From NCBI GenBank assembly GCA_007693585.1, contig REDH01000016.1, positions 1 through 64,000 of the forward strand: 64,000 nt of DNA, read 5' to 3'. The first letter of the stretch is position 1. Every line of letters starts with the position of its first letter. The position numbers and the translations under genes were made by a program. Under the pieces are notes generated by a model. It had not been told where the DNA came from and made no database searches. It saw nothing but the letters and a program-made list of their open reading frames with translations. Positions 51,775-61,208 of the stretch are shown here, piece after piece. The stretch is from Deltaproteobacteria bacterium. Its GTDB lineage: Bacteria; Myxococcota_A; Bradymonadia; REDH01.

Positions 51775-52434
51775 CTAGGCGGACGAAGGCGCGGGGCGGA
51801 TGCAGAGGTAGAAGCCGAGCTCGCTGCGCTTCGCGACACGCAGCACGGCGCGGAGATGATCCCACCAGTCCGCGAAGGCGTTGGCTTCATCCTCCGAGAA
51901 GACACCTCCTCCCTCGGCGTCGGCCAGCAGGCGCTGGACATCGCGACGGGTCAGCTCGTTCATGGCTGCGCTCGCGTCACGCACCGCCTCGTGCGGGAGC
52001 GCGGCGCGCCAGGTGTCGCCATGAGACGCCCAGGGGAGCGTGTGCTCGCTCAGGGTGCTGAAGAACCCCAGCAGCCGGGCCGTGCGTTCCTCGTCCCAGC
52101 GAAAGAAGAACTCGGCGGCTGCGTCGAAGTCCTCGAAGTGGTCGGTCGCCTCGCGCGCGTCGCCGTCGATGTAGAGATGCTCGATGAGCACGCCGGCCGG
52201 GGCCCGGAGCCACCGCTGCGACTGGACAGCATTGAGCAGCTTGTCGATCTGCTCCTGCACCGAGGTCGGGGGCGTACCGCCATGGCGGACCAGGAGCGCC
52301 CGAAGCGCGGCGGCGGCCTCTTCGGACTGCCCCGACCGGGTTGCCTTGCGGTGGAGCGGCTGGAACTCCTCCACGAGGGCGGTGTGATTCAGTGCGCCAA
52401 AGACGCAGCGCTTCCTCGGGATCGTGTCGGTCAT
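51775..52434 (-). CDS. Protein of unknown function
   Basis: I choose ATG 52434 (MTDTIPRKRCVFGALNHTALVEEF). The 219-residue product is acidic and helical with many aromatic residues (DHFEDFDAAAEFFFRWDEERTARLLGFFSTL; NAFADWWDHLRAVLRVAKRSELGFYLCI). It has no signal or membrane helix and matches no family I know. It converges on the double-FGE lipoprotein gene; a palindrome CCGCCTAGGCGG at 51771-51782 spans its stop. Upstream, the stem-loop GGCGTC-TCGG-GACGCC (52465-52480) lies in its leader. Confidence 0.6.
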   Translation of the reverse strand: MTDTIPRKRCVFGALNHTALVEEFQPLHRKATRSGQSEEAAAALRALLVRHGGTPPTSVQEQIDKLLNAVQSQRWLRAPAGVLIEHLYIDGDAREATDHFEDFDAAAEFFFRWDEERTARLLGFFSTLSEHTLPWASHGDTWRAALPHEAVRDASAAMNELTRRDVQRLLADAEGGGVFSEDEANAFADWWDHLRAVLRVAKRSELGFYLCIRPAPSSA

Positions 52435-52537
52435 GCACCAGCGGGGGCATCGGGAGCTGCAGGAGGCGTCTCGGGACGCCGCGGGCTCCGGTCGATAGTC
52501 ATCGCGGAAATCGCAGCAAGGGGGGGGCGTCACACCG

Positions 52538-55500
52538 TCAGGATCGGGTCGCGCTGGCGGTCGCACCGCGGCCCTGGCGCCTTGCGGCGAGGAAGCCGAG
52601 AAGGAGCAGCGCCAGACTCGCAGGGCCGTGCCAGGGACCACCGCTGGCGGCGCTGGCGCTGCAGCCGCCGCCGCCACCGCCGGAGGGGGGCTCCTCGTCA
52701 TCCTCACCGTCGGTCAGCGGAGGGCGGTCGGACTCGACGGCGCCGGGATCCCGGAACCGCAGCTCGAAGCTGGCGGTCTGCGACCAGGGCCCGAAGTCGA
52801 TGCCGTCGTTGGCCCGTGCACGCCAGAAGTAGGTCTCGTCCTGCAGGTCCTCCACCCGAACGGAGGTCTGGTCGGGCTGCTCGGCGACGTCGATGACCGA
52901 GGCCACCAGTCGGGTCCAGTCGGGAGAACGGGAGACCTGGAACTGGTACGTGAGGGGTTGTCCCTCCGGATCCGTGGCATTGCTCACGGTGAGCTCGGCC
53001 TCTCCGGAGGGGGAGATCACGCGCTGGCCCCCGATGGGAGCCACGGCCACGGGCGCACTCGGGGCGGTGTTGAAGGAGACGAACCGGAAGCTGGACGCGG
53101 TCGGGTCACTGTAGGCGAGCCCGTCGAAGGCGCGCACGCGCCAGTGGATGACGCCGGATGTCTGGAAGGGGAGCGTCCGGGTCACGCTGGTGGTGCTCTG
53201 ACGGCCCTGCAGGATGCGGTCCACGTCGAGGATCACCTCCTCGAAGTCGCTCGTGCGGGAGAACTCGAGCCGATAGGTCAGGGTATCCCCATCCGGGTCG
53301 ACACTGTTCTCCCACGTGAAGGTCTGGGTATCCGTCCCGATCAGCAGCTCGTCCTCGGACGGGGCCACGAGCACTGGCGCGGACGGCGCGCGGTTGGTGG
53401 TGTTCACCTCGAAGGAGCTGAGCGCGAACGGTCCGGCCTGCAGCCCGTCGCGGGCACGCGCACGCCACAGGTAGGTCTGCCCTTCCTGCAGGGGATCGGT
53501 GAGCTCGACGGAGGTCTCCCCTCCGTCTCCCTCGGCGACATCCGTGATGCGGAACACCCGTTCACTTGCCGTGGGCTGGGTTCCCCGGAAGACCTCGAAC
53601 TCGTACAACAGACGGTCGCCATCGGGATCCACGGCGTTGCGGACGCGCAACACGGGTGGATTCTCGGTGGCGAAGCCGGACGGCGAGACGATTCCGGGCG
53701 CACCGGGCGGCGTGTTCTCGGGGGAGTAGACGAAGCTCCAGACCGAGCTCCACTCGCCGACGGCCCAGGGGTCTTCGGCCCGGGCCCGCCACCAGTATCG
53801 CGTGCCCGCTTCCGGCTCGAAGTCGGAGAACACGACGTCGACGAACGCCGGTCCCGCCTCGTCGAGGTCAGTGACCTCGAACATCGGTTCCTCCAGGTCC
53901 TCGCTGTCGAAGACCTGCACGGTGTACGTCAGGGGGGCGGAGAACGGAACGTCATCCCGGGGCTCGACGACCCGGAGCCGGACATCGAGCGGGAGGTTGC
54001 GGACCGCGGAGTCGTCCGTGGGCCGAATCAGCACGGGCGCTTCGGGGCCGGTGAAGGCCGTCGGGTCGCGTCCGATGATGCAGGCATCCGCCACGGTGAG
54101 CCCGTCGCCGCTCAGGTCCTCCACGTCGTCGGACGGGTCCTCCGGGTCGAGTCCGTAGGCGATCTCGCAGGAGTCCGGTGCGCCGCCGCCGTCCCCATCC
54201 TCGATGACCGGCTCGATGGTCCAGCTCTGGCTGTCCGAACCGCCGCCGTTGTCGGACACCCGAACGGTCACCTCCACCGGCAGGTAGTTGGACGTGACGG
54301 GATCCCAGGACCACGTGATGAGCCCCGTGTCGGAGACGGACATGCCCGCCGGGGCCTCCTCCAGCGTGAACGAGTGCACGTCGTCCTCGCCCGGGTCGTC
54401 GAACGTCACCTGGTAGGTGTAGGGGGCGTCCTCGGTGACGGTCAGTGGCGGAGTGCTCGTGATGGTCGGCGCCACGTTCAGAATTCTCACCTGCAGGGCC
54501 CGCTGGCTGCTCTGCGCGCCGGCGTCGTCCCGCGCGCGAACCCGCAGCGTGAAGGTGCCACTCGTCCGGTACGTCCAGGTCAGCTCCCCCGTCTCCGTCT
54601 CCACGGGCTCCGACCCGTCGCCCGGCTCCCAGAGGAAGACGATCGGGTCGTCTCCGGGGTCGGTGGACGTGGTGGAGAAGGTCACCGAGGTCCCCTCGTC
54701 CACGGGAAGTGCCGGATCCGCCGTCACCGGCGTGGGCGTGGTCGGCGGCGCGTTCACCTTCTCGATGGTGAGGGTGGCCTCGCCGGTCGCTCCCGCACCG
54801 TCCTCGGCGGTGACCGTGATCACGTACGTGCCAAGTTCGTCGTACTCGTGAGGAGCAGGCAGACGGAAACGGGTGGGGATCGTCGCGTGCTGCTCCGCCT
54901 CGACCTCGGTGCCATCCCCGAGATCGACGGTCACGCGCATGATCTCCAGGTCACCCGGCACGTCCTGCACCGTGATGGTCGGGTCGAAGGTCGCGCCCTG
55001 AAGAATTCGGTTCCCGGCCGGTCCGGAGATGCTGACCCGCGGCGCGACATTGTTCACCGTGATCGTGAATCGGGTCGAGGTCGCGATCCCGGTCTCGTTG
55101 GTGACCTCCAGCCCCAGCTCGATCACGTCGGGCCCGTTGAAGTCCGAACCGTCGAGCGTCACCGTGGGGCCACCCGGAGCGTACACGCCGTCTCCGTCCA
55201 GATCCCACGCGAAGGTCAGCGCCTCGTCGAAGGGATCCCGGCTCAGCGAGCCGTCGAGCACGATGCTCGTTCCCTCGTCCATTTCGGTCGGCCCACTGTA
55301 CACCGGCGTCGGCGCCTTCCCGGCCCAGGTGATCTGGTTGGCCAGGAGGCCTTCCCGATCGGGTCGGATGCCGTCGCCGTCCGCCTGAAGGGCCAGCATG
55401 GACGGGAGGAAGCCGCTGATGAGCGTGGTCGCCTCCGGCAGCTGCACCGTGACCGATGCCCCGGTGTCCCGGGCGGCACGGATGAGACCGGGGAGCCCCC

Positions 55501-57979
55501 CCGCGAACACGCTGATCGTCGTGTCACCCGCGTCGAACGCGATCGGGCTCCCCACGACGTAGGGGTCGTCGAAGAGGAAGGGCGCGGAGGTGGCGCCGGC
55601 GCCCGAGCGCGGGCGCACCACCTGCCCCGCGACGCTCGCCGTGGCACCGGGCAGCCCAAGCGCCTCCAGCGTCTCGTCGTCCACCTCGTGGAACGCGCCA
55701 TCGAACAGCAGCAGCCCGCGCCGCGTTTCCCGCCATTGCGCGAGGGCCGCCACGAGCTCCGGTGACCAGCCGGCTCCCGCCGAAGCGGCCGGCTGCTGCA
55801 CGGTGAGGTGGATGAAGCCCTCGGGCTCCTCCATGATGTCCAGAAGGTCCTGTGGGTCGCTGACGATCTCCGCGAGAAGGCCCGTGGCGAGGTAGGCGGC
55901 GCGCAGCAGGTCCGCATCCGTGGTGGATGCGGCGAGGCCGAGCGCGCGGTTCGGCTCCTCGATCCGCTCGAGCTGATTCAGGAAGAAGCGGGTGATGGCC
56001 CGCGGCCCCTCGGTCACCGCCCCCTGGCCCACCGTGGTCGGAACGAAGCCGTTCACGGCCACCCGCCCGTCATGGGTCCAGAGCACCGCGGCTCCCTCGT
56101 CCCGACCGGCGAACCGCGCGATGGACGCGCCGGGGATGGTCGCTTCCAGCGGAATCCCGTAGACAGGTTCCTCGCCGGGAAGCTGGGCGCCCGAGGCGCG
56201 CTGCAGCACCGGGGCGAGCCCGTCGAAGAAGCCCGCGAAGCTCAGGGTCGCCTCGATCGCCGCCGGTGCGTCGAGCGGCTGGGCGCCAGGGACCGGAGCG
56301 ACGCCGAGAACCCCGGCCAGCCCCGCGCGTTCGCCGAGGTCGTTGCCTGCGAAGAGCACCGGGCCCCCGCTGGCGATCCAGCCATCCATGGCCGCCAGCA
56401 CGGCCGCGTCGTCGAGGACGTCAAGTGAACCCAGCACGCTCTCGATCATCAGGAGGGACAGACTTCCCGAACCCAGCGCCGCCACGAGTTCGTCCGCGTC
56501 GTCCTCGACAAGCGGGAAGAACCCGGCGCGCCGAGCGACTTCGAGAAGCTCCGAGTCGACTGTGGCCCCGAAGGTGTCCGTGACGATGTACGCCAGGGGA
56601 GCCGCGGAATCGATGAAGAACAGGAGGTTCTCGAGAAACGTGGCCAGGTCCGCGATGGATGCGCCGTTGCCGTCGCCGTTGCCGTCGCCGTCGCGTTCGA
56701 GAGCGGTGAGCAGTCCGCCGAACGAGAAGCCGCCGAGCACGAGGGAGCCGTCTTCCGCGCCGAGCAGGGTGACGGGGCCGTCGGTGGCGTCGATGCGGGC
56801 GAGCGGGAAGTAGCCCGAGAATGCGGTGAAGGAGGTGAACCCTGCGGGTGTGTCGAGGGGCAGGTCCGGGATGCTCTCGGGCTGGCGGAAGACGACCCGC
56901 TCGATCCCGCCCGGTCCGCGGTGCAGCAGGCTTGCGCTCGTGGGCAGGGTCACCCCGTCGATGTCGAGGGCGGCGAGGAGACCGGCGCCACTCTCGCCGA
57001 GGCCAGGGGAGAACAGCAGGACGGGTATGCCGGCTTCGGCGGCCTCCTCGAGCAGGAGCAGCAGATCGCCTTCGGGCGAGGAAGGGTCCTCGAGGTCGAT
57101 CAGGAGCCCTGCGGTCGTGCCGGGCTCGAGAGATTCCCTCGCGGCGTCGAAGGACGAGAATGCATTGAACTGGATGCCGAGGGGGATTCCGAAGCGGTCG
57201 AGCGCTTCGAGGTCGCCGTCGGAGACCACGGTCCACTGCTGGGCGAGCAGGAAGGAGAGCTGGTTGGCGAGCAGGAACTCGATGGGTCCTGGCGGGGCAG
57301 CGGTGTCCGTGGCGCGATAGCGGTTGCTGGAGAACGAGTGAACGATGATCTGTCCATCGCGGACGCTGTAGATGGCGGGGACGGGGTCGCCTTCGTCGTC
57401 GACGATGTCGTCGTAGAGCAGGATGTCGTTCCGGAGCGATGGGTCGCTGCACCAGGTGATGCTGCCGGCGGAGGTGCGCATGGGGATGGGCTCGTCGACG
57501 TCGAACCGGCCGCGGAAGACGTTCGGCTGTGCATCGGGATCCTCGACGAGCGGCACCGGATCGGTGATGGCTGGTCGTGCGGTGAAACAGGCCTGGGGAA
57601 GCTGCAGGACATCGCTGTAGAGGGCCGGGGTTCCCTGGCGCAGGTTGTCGACGAGCAGCATCACCTGTCCGCCCTCGTCGAGATGTGCGGTGAGGACGGG
57701 GTCGAGGGCGGCCGGGAGCGCGGACTGGGCGGAAAAGTCCACCACGAGCATGTCCCACGGGCCATCCTGCTGGAAGGCGTTCGCGAACGCGGCGGTGGTG
57801 GAGGTGTTCCGGACCTCGACGGTGTCGACCAGCGAGCCCGCGATGCCGACTTCGAACCGCGTGGCGGACGAGTCGTAGAGCAGGACGCGGGACTGAGCGT
57901 GCGCGTCGGTCGCGGCGAGCGCCGCGACGACGAGTGTGCCAAGGACGAGCAGGGTGGAGAGGGTGCGGGCGACGGGCAT
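52538..57979 (-). CDS. Giant MYXO-CTERM surface protein
   Basis: I choose ATG 57979 (AGG about 7 bases upstream; ATG 57985 is too close). The 1,813-residue protein has a signal peptide (STLLVLGTLVVAALAATDAHAQ) and an N-terminal half (~25-870) of about four Rossmann-like modules, each with a strand-helix pattern around LLVVDFS, LLIDLED, LLMIESV or LLLFDGA. PKD-type domains (~880-1160; VDLGDGT, WEPGDGS), a cadherin-like domain, a short Ca-binding-like DGDGGGAPDSCEIAYGLDP segment and four fibronectin-III-like domains (~1350-1750; YWWRARAEDP, YLWRARARDG, IHWRVRAFDG, YFWRARANDG) follow. The end is a MYXO-CTERM tail (GGGCSASAASGG, LALLLLGFLAARR). It is expected at the cell surface. Confidence 0.85.
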   Translation of the reverse strand: MPVARTLSTLLVLGTLVVAALAATDAHAQSRVLLYDSSATRFEVGIAGSLVDTVEVRNTSTTAAFANAFQQDGPWDMLVVDFSAQSALPAALDPVLTAHLDEGGQVMLLVDNLRQGTPALYSDVLQLPQACFTARPAITDPVPLVEDPDAQPNVFRGRFDVDEPIPMRTSAGSITWCSDPSLRNDILLYDDIVDDEGDPVPAIYSVRDGQIIVHSFSSNRYRATDTAAPPGPIEFLLANQLSFLLAQQWTVVSDGDLEALDRFGIPLGIQFNAFSSFDAARESLEPGTTAGLLIDLEDPSSPEGDLLLLLEEAAEAGIPVLLFSPGLGESGAGLLAALDIDGVTLPTSASLLHRGPGGIERVVFRQPESIPDLPLDTPAGFTSFTAFSGYFPLARIDATDGPVTLLGAEDGSLVLGGFSFGGLLTALERDGDGNGDGNGASIADLATFLENLLFFIDSAAPLAYIVTDTFGATVDSELLEVARRAGFFPLVEDDADELVAALGSGSLSLLMIESVLGSLDVLDDAAVLAAMDGWIASGGPVLFAGNDLGERAGLAGVLGVAPVPGAQPLDAPAAIEATLSFAGFFDGLAPVLQRASGAQLPGEEPVYGIPLEATIPGASIARFAGRDEGAAVLWTHDGRVAVNGFVPTTVGQGAVTEGPRAITRFFLNQLERIEEPNRALGLAASTTDADLLRAAYLATGLLAEIVSDPQDLLDIMEEPEGFIHLTVQQPAASAGAGWSPELVAALAQWRETRRGLLLFDGAFHEVDDETLEALGLPGATASVAGQVVRPRSGAGATSAPFLFDDPYVVGSPIAFDAGDTTISVFAGGLPGLIRAARDTGASVTVQLPEATTLISGFLPSMLALQADGDGIRPDREGLLANQITWAGKAPTPVYSGPTEMDEGTSIVLDGSLSRDPFDEALTFAWDLDGDGVYAPGGPTVTLDGSDFNGPDVIELGLEVTNETGIATSTRFTITVNNVAPRVSISGPAGNRILQGATFDPTITVQDVPGDLEIMRVTVDLGDGTEVEAEQHATIPTRFRLPAPHEYDELGTYVITVTAEDGAGATGEATLTIEKVNAPPTTPTPVTADPALPVDEGTSVTFSTTSTDPGDDPIVFLWEPGDGSEPVETETGELTWTYRTSGTFTLRVRARDDAGAQSSQRALQVRILNVAPTITSTPPLTVTEDAPYTYQVTFDDPGEDDVHSFTLEEAPAGMSVSDTGLITWSWDPVTSNYLPVEVTVRVSDNGGGSDSQSWTIEPVIEDGDGGGAPDSCEIAYGLDPEDPSDDVEDLSGDGLTVADACIIGRDPTAFTGPEAPVLIRPTDDSAVRNLPLDVRLRVVEPRDDVPFSAPLTYTVQVFDSEDLEEPMFEVTDLDEAGPAFVDVVFSDFEPEAGTRYWWRARAEDPWAVGEWSSVWSFVYSPENTPPGAPGIVSPSGFATENPPVLRVRNAVDPDGDRLLYEFEVFRGTQPTASERVFRITDVAEGDGGETSVELTDPLQEGQTYLWRARARDGLQAGPFALSSFEVNTTNRAPSAPVLVAPSEDELLIGTDTQTFTWENSVDPDGDTLTYRLEFSRTSDFEEVILDVDRILQGRQSTTSVTRTLPFQTSGVIHWRVRAFDGLAYSDPTASSFRFVSFNTAPSAPVAVAPIGGQRVISPSGEAELTVSNATDPEGQPLTYQFQVSRSPDWTRLVASVIDVAEQPDQTSVRVEDLQDETYFWRARANDGIDFGPWSQTASFELRFRDPGAVESDRPPLTDGEDDEEPPSGGGGGGCSASAASGGPWHGPASLALLLLGFLAARRQGRGATASATRS

Positions 57980-58131
57980 GGACATCCTGAGATACACGCA
58001 TTGACGCGGCGCTGCAGGGCCAGCGCCGAACAGGACCCCGTGGCAGGGCGCGGGGGGATGCAGGCTGAGGGGGGGCAACCCCCGACCCGAATGCGCGTAG
58101 CGATGGCGTCACCGGGTTGCAACACCATGCG

Positions 58132-59208
58132 TCATGAAAATTCGCGGCCGCCCGCGGCCGTGCTGTTCCCGCTTCGGGATTGGGGGGCGGGGCGCTCCGC
58201 GCGGGTGAGCAGCCATGAGGCGATGCGTGCGTACTGCTCGACGCCGTTCTCGAGATCCCGGTCGGTGAGGATTTCGTCGGGGGAGTGTGCGGAGCGGATG
58301 TCTCCGGGTCCCGCGAGGACGACCGGGGCGAGGTGTCGGAGGTACGGGGCATCGGTGTTGAACGGGATGATGCAGGTGTCCTCCCCGGGGACGGGCAGGA
58401 GCTGCATCGGGTCGTTGGTGCTGACGATGTCGAGCACCACGCCATCCGGGATCAGCGATCGGATGGTGTTCAGCACCTCGTCGGCCGGGGTGACGATGCG
58501 GAAGAGGAGCTCGGCGGAGGCTTCCGGAGCGAAGATGTTGGCGGCGGGTCCGGCCGTCAGGACGCCGATGTTGACGTCGGTGTCCCCCAGTGTGTCGTCC
58601 CCGGGCCAGGGGTGTCTGCGCAGCGCGTCCAGGGCATCGAGCAGGGGGGGGACGGCGCTTCGGCCGGCCTCCGGGAAGGCGGAATGGCCCGCGACGCCGG
58701 TCGCCCGGAGGCGGAGTCGGACGATTCCCTTCTGGCCGAGGGCGACCCGCCCACGTGTGGGTTCGCACAGGAGAATGGCGCGGAGGTCGGGGAAGGACAG
58801 CTCTGCGGCCCGGATGGCGCCGTCGTGGTTCACTTCCTCCCCGACGACGAGCAGGAACCCGGTGACCCGTCGCAGGTCCTCGGGCAGCCGGTGCCAGGCG
58901 CGGAGCATGGCGAAGAGGCCTCCCTTGGTGTCGCAGGCGCCGCGCGCCCGGGTCGCGGCTCCGTCCCTGCGCGGACCGAAGTGGGGCGGCACGGTGTCGA
59001 CGTGGGTGCTGAACAGCAGCTTCGTGTTCGCTGGGGGCGCGGCGACGAGGTTCCAGCGTCCGGGGGAGACCGCCTGCCGGGTGCAGCGCAGTCCGCGCCG
59101 TCCGAGGTCCTCCTCGAGCCGTTCGAGGAAGGCGCGCTCGCGGCCGGTGGTGCTGTCGATGGCCAGCCAGTCCAGGAGGCACTGGAGGTCGGGCTCGTGG
59201 TCGCTCAT
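58132..59208 (-). CDS. M20-family metallopeptidase/deacylase
   Basis: The 358-residue protein starts at ATG 59208, overlapping the GluQ stop by 4 bases. M20 metal and catalytic residues are visible: His69 and Asp71 in FSTHVDTVP, Asp93 in ACDTKGG, Glu124 and Glu125 in VGEEVNHDG, and a late His in IRSAHSPDE. Members of this ArgE/DapE group hydrolyse N-acyl amino acids or small peptides. Motifs resemble DapE and ArgE about equally, and no biosynthetic gene lies nearby, so the substrate is open. It is downstream of gluQ in one transcript. Confidence 0.9.
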   Translation of the reverse strand: MSDHEPDLQCLLDWLAIDSTTGRERAFLERLEEDLGRRGLRCTRQAVSPGRWNLVAAPPANTKLLFSTHVDTVPPHFGPRRDGAATRARGACDTKGGLFAMLRAWHRLPEDLRRVTGFLLVVGEEVNHDGAIRAAELSFPDLRAILLCEPTRGRVALGQKGIVRLRLRATGVAGHSAFPEAGRSAVPPLLDALDALRRHPWPGDDTLGDTDVNIGVLTAGPAANIFAPEASAELLFRIVTPADEVLNTIRSLIPDGVVLDIVSTNDPMQLLPVPGEDTCIIPFNTDAPYLRHLAPVVLAGPGDIRSAHSPDEILTDRDLENGVEQYARIASWLLTRAERPAPQSRSGNSTAAGGREFS

Positions 59209-60266
59209 GGGCAGTTGTCCCTGGGGTGCGGGGTGATCCGTCGAGACCCCGCGATCAGGGCGTCCGGCCCCTCGAAAAGGGCATCGGGAACGCGGATCGA
59301 GGGTCGATTCAGGGGGATGGGTGTCCACAGGCGGGGCAGCGCCTCCGGTGCGATTGCGTCGAGATCGTCGGTCCATCCCCACAGCCAGGCGAGGGCCCCG
59401 CGCAGGGTCGCCGGTGTCCACCCGCTGTCGAGCAGCCCGTCGAGCGAGATGTCCCGTCGCCGCTTGCTGAGTCGTTCACCGTGCTCGTCGAGGAGGAGAG
59501 GCACGTGCCAGAAGGTCGGTCGTTGGGCATCGAGTGCGTCGAAGAGCGCGGCCTGCCGCAGGGCGGAGTCGAGGAGGTCGCGGCCGCGCAGCACGTCGGT
59601 CACGCCCATGGCGGCGTCGTCGACGACCACGGCGAGCTGGTAGGCGAACAGCCCGTCCTTGCGGGCGATCACGAAGTCGCCGGGGTCGTCCTCGAGGCGG
59701 GCGTTCAGCGGCCCTGCCACCCCGTCGTCGAGCCGGAGCGCGCCGCGGGCGCGGAATCGCCACGCGAAGGGTTCCGCCCGGGCTCGCTGTCGCGCCACGT
59801 CGTCGGCGATGCGGGAGCATGTGCCCGGATAGGCGCGGCGTGGCCGGCGCCGGGCGTGGGGTGCGCTGAGGGCCTCGGATATATCGCGCCGCGAGCAGAA
59901 GCACCGGTAGACGAGACCCCGCCGGTCGAGCTCGGCGAGCGCCATTCGGTATACCGCGCTCCGCTCGCTCTGATACCACTGTCGGTCGTCCGCGGTCCGG
60001 TCGCCATCGGGCCCGGCGTCCCACTCGATGCCGAGGCGTCGGAGATCGTGCATGAGCGCCCGGTCGGCGCCGGGGACGACCCGGGGAGGATCGAGGTCCT
60101 CGATGCGGAGGAGCAGTCGGGCTCCGGTCGCGCGGGCGTGGGTCCAGGCGAGCAGGGCCGAGGAGAGGTTGCCGAGGTGGAGCCGTCCCGTCGGGCTCGG
60201 GGCGAGCCGGGCCACGCGTTGGCGGGGTGCGCTGGGTGGTGGGCCTGGCCGATTTGTCGGGGTCAT
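59205..60266 (-). CDS. gluQ: Glutamyl-Q tRNA(Asp) synthetase
   Basis: I choose ATG 60266 (MTPTNRPGPPPSAPRQRVARLAPSPTGRLHLGNLSSALLAW). The 353-residue protein is shorter than GluRS and lacks its anticodon-binding domain, as GluQ does. It has the class-I HIGH-like HLGN, the KMSKS-like LSKRRRD, and the Cys residues of the zinc site in YRCFCSRRD and AYPGTC. GluQ attaches glutamate to queuosine in tRNA-Asp. Its stop overlaps the M20 gene start. Confidence 0.93.
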   Translation of the reverse strand: MTPTNRPGPPPSAPRQRVARLAPSPTGRLHLGNLSSALLAWTHARATGARLLLRIEDLDPPRVVPGADRALMHDLRRLGIEWDAGPDGDRTADDRQWYQSERSAVYRMALAELDRRGLVYRCFCSRRDISEALSAPHARRRPRRAYPGTCSRIADDVARQRARAEPFAWRFRARGALRLDDGVAGPLNARLEDDPGDFVIARKDGLFAYQLAVVVDDAAMGVTDVLRGRDLLDSALRQAALFDALDAQRPTFWHVPLLLDEHGERLSKRRRDISLDGLLDSGWTPATLRGALAWLWGWTDDLDAIAPEALPRLWTPIPLNRPSIRVPDALFEGPDALIAGSRRITPHPRDNCP

Positions 60267-60379
60267 CAATGCGGATCCGGGGGCTTGCCACGGGATGTCC
60301 CGGTGTCGAGACTCCCTCGGTGAGGTAGCCATCGGCGATCGAGCCGGTGTTCCTGACTGTACCGGCGAGGATGAAGACG

Positions 60380-60703
60380 ATGGGGAATGACAACGCATTG
60401 ATCAAGCGGGGTGACCAGGGGGTCAGTGGCCTGACGGTGGCCAAGTGGGGCCTGATGGGTGTTGGCGCGATCGTGGTCGCCGGCTGGGCCCTGTCCCTGC
60501 TGTCGTGGTTCCTGCCGTTCCTGATCGTGGGGGGCATCGGTTACGGTGCGTACCGGCTGCTTCGCAGGAAGCCGGCGAGCCAGCAGGCCCTGCCGCACCA
60601 CCCGGCGACTTCTGATGTGGGCGGAGCGCGGGATGCGCGTCGGGAGCTGGAGGAGTTCGATCGCCGGCTGGCGGAGGCGGAGTCCGAGGTGCATCGACGC
60701 TGA
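60380..60703 (+). CDS. Small membrane protein of unknown function
   Basis: I prefer ATG 60380 with GAGG 9 bases upstream; ATG 60371 touches that site. The 107-residue product has a hydrophobic core that can form two membrane helices (LTVAKWGLMGVGAIVVAGWALSLLSWFLPFLIVGGIGYGAYRLL) and a charged helical tail (ARRELEEFDRRLAEAESEVHRR). No family is recognised. It is divergent from gluQ. Confidence 0.6.
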   Translation: MGNDNALIKRGDQGVSGLTVAKWGLMGVGAIVVAGWALSLLSWFLPFLIVGGIGYGAYRLLRRKPASQQALPHHPATSDVGGARDARRELEEFDRRLAEAESEVHRR

Positions 60704-61208
60704 TGGCTTGCGGGCGGATGGCCCTGATTCCTCCGGAGCAGGGGCCACGGAAGCCGGGGCACGGGTCCCGGGAGGACAGCGATTCGCCCGGTTCGATTCC
60801 CACGTGACCCCGGCCACGACGGGACGACGCTCTCGTCGGTGGGCGGACGGTCGCGCCGGCTCCGCAGACCCTGTCGCGCAGCCGGAGGTCTTCTGCGCGC
60901 CGCGGTCCGGGCGTCGGCCTGTCGTCGCCGCGGGGTGATCGCAGCGTCGTCACAGAGCCTCCTGCGGCCGGGAATGCCGACGGTTCGGGCCCTCTGAACT
61001 CTCACCTGCAACCGATTCAGCGTCACCAGGCGGCACCGCTGCAGCCTGCGGACCGGACGTTGCGAGAGCCCTGGTCGTCGCCGCGAACGCAGGGGTTGAC
61101 CGGGGTCCTGTCATGGGGTTGACCGACGTCGGAGCCGCGTGCCGGACCCCCATTCGCGTGTGGAGACCGCGCGGGCGACTCCGGCAAGGACCCTCACACT
61201 CCCCGGCC
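60704..61208. other. Intergenic stretch without a supported gene
   Basis: About 500 bases between the small membrane protein and the MscS gene. Open frames are present on both strands (for example 60950-61210 minus) but none shows the third-position bias of real genes. A GGTTCGATTCC at about 60793 looks like a tRNA T-loop, but the bases around it do not pair as a T-arm. It holds the MscS promoter region. Confidence 0.45.

Noticed and set aside
60785-60810. tRNA T-loop-like GGTTCGATTCC
   Set aside because: The bases on either side do not form a T-arm, and no acceptor or anticodon arm can be drawn.
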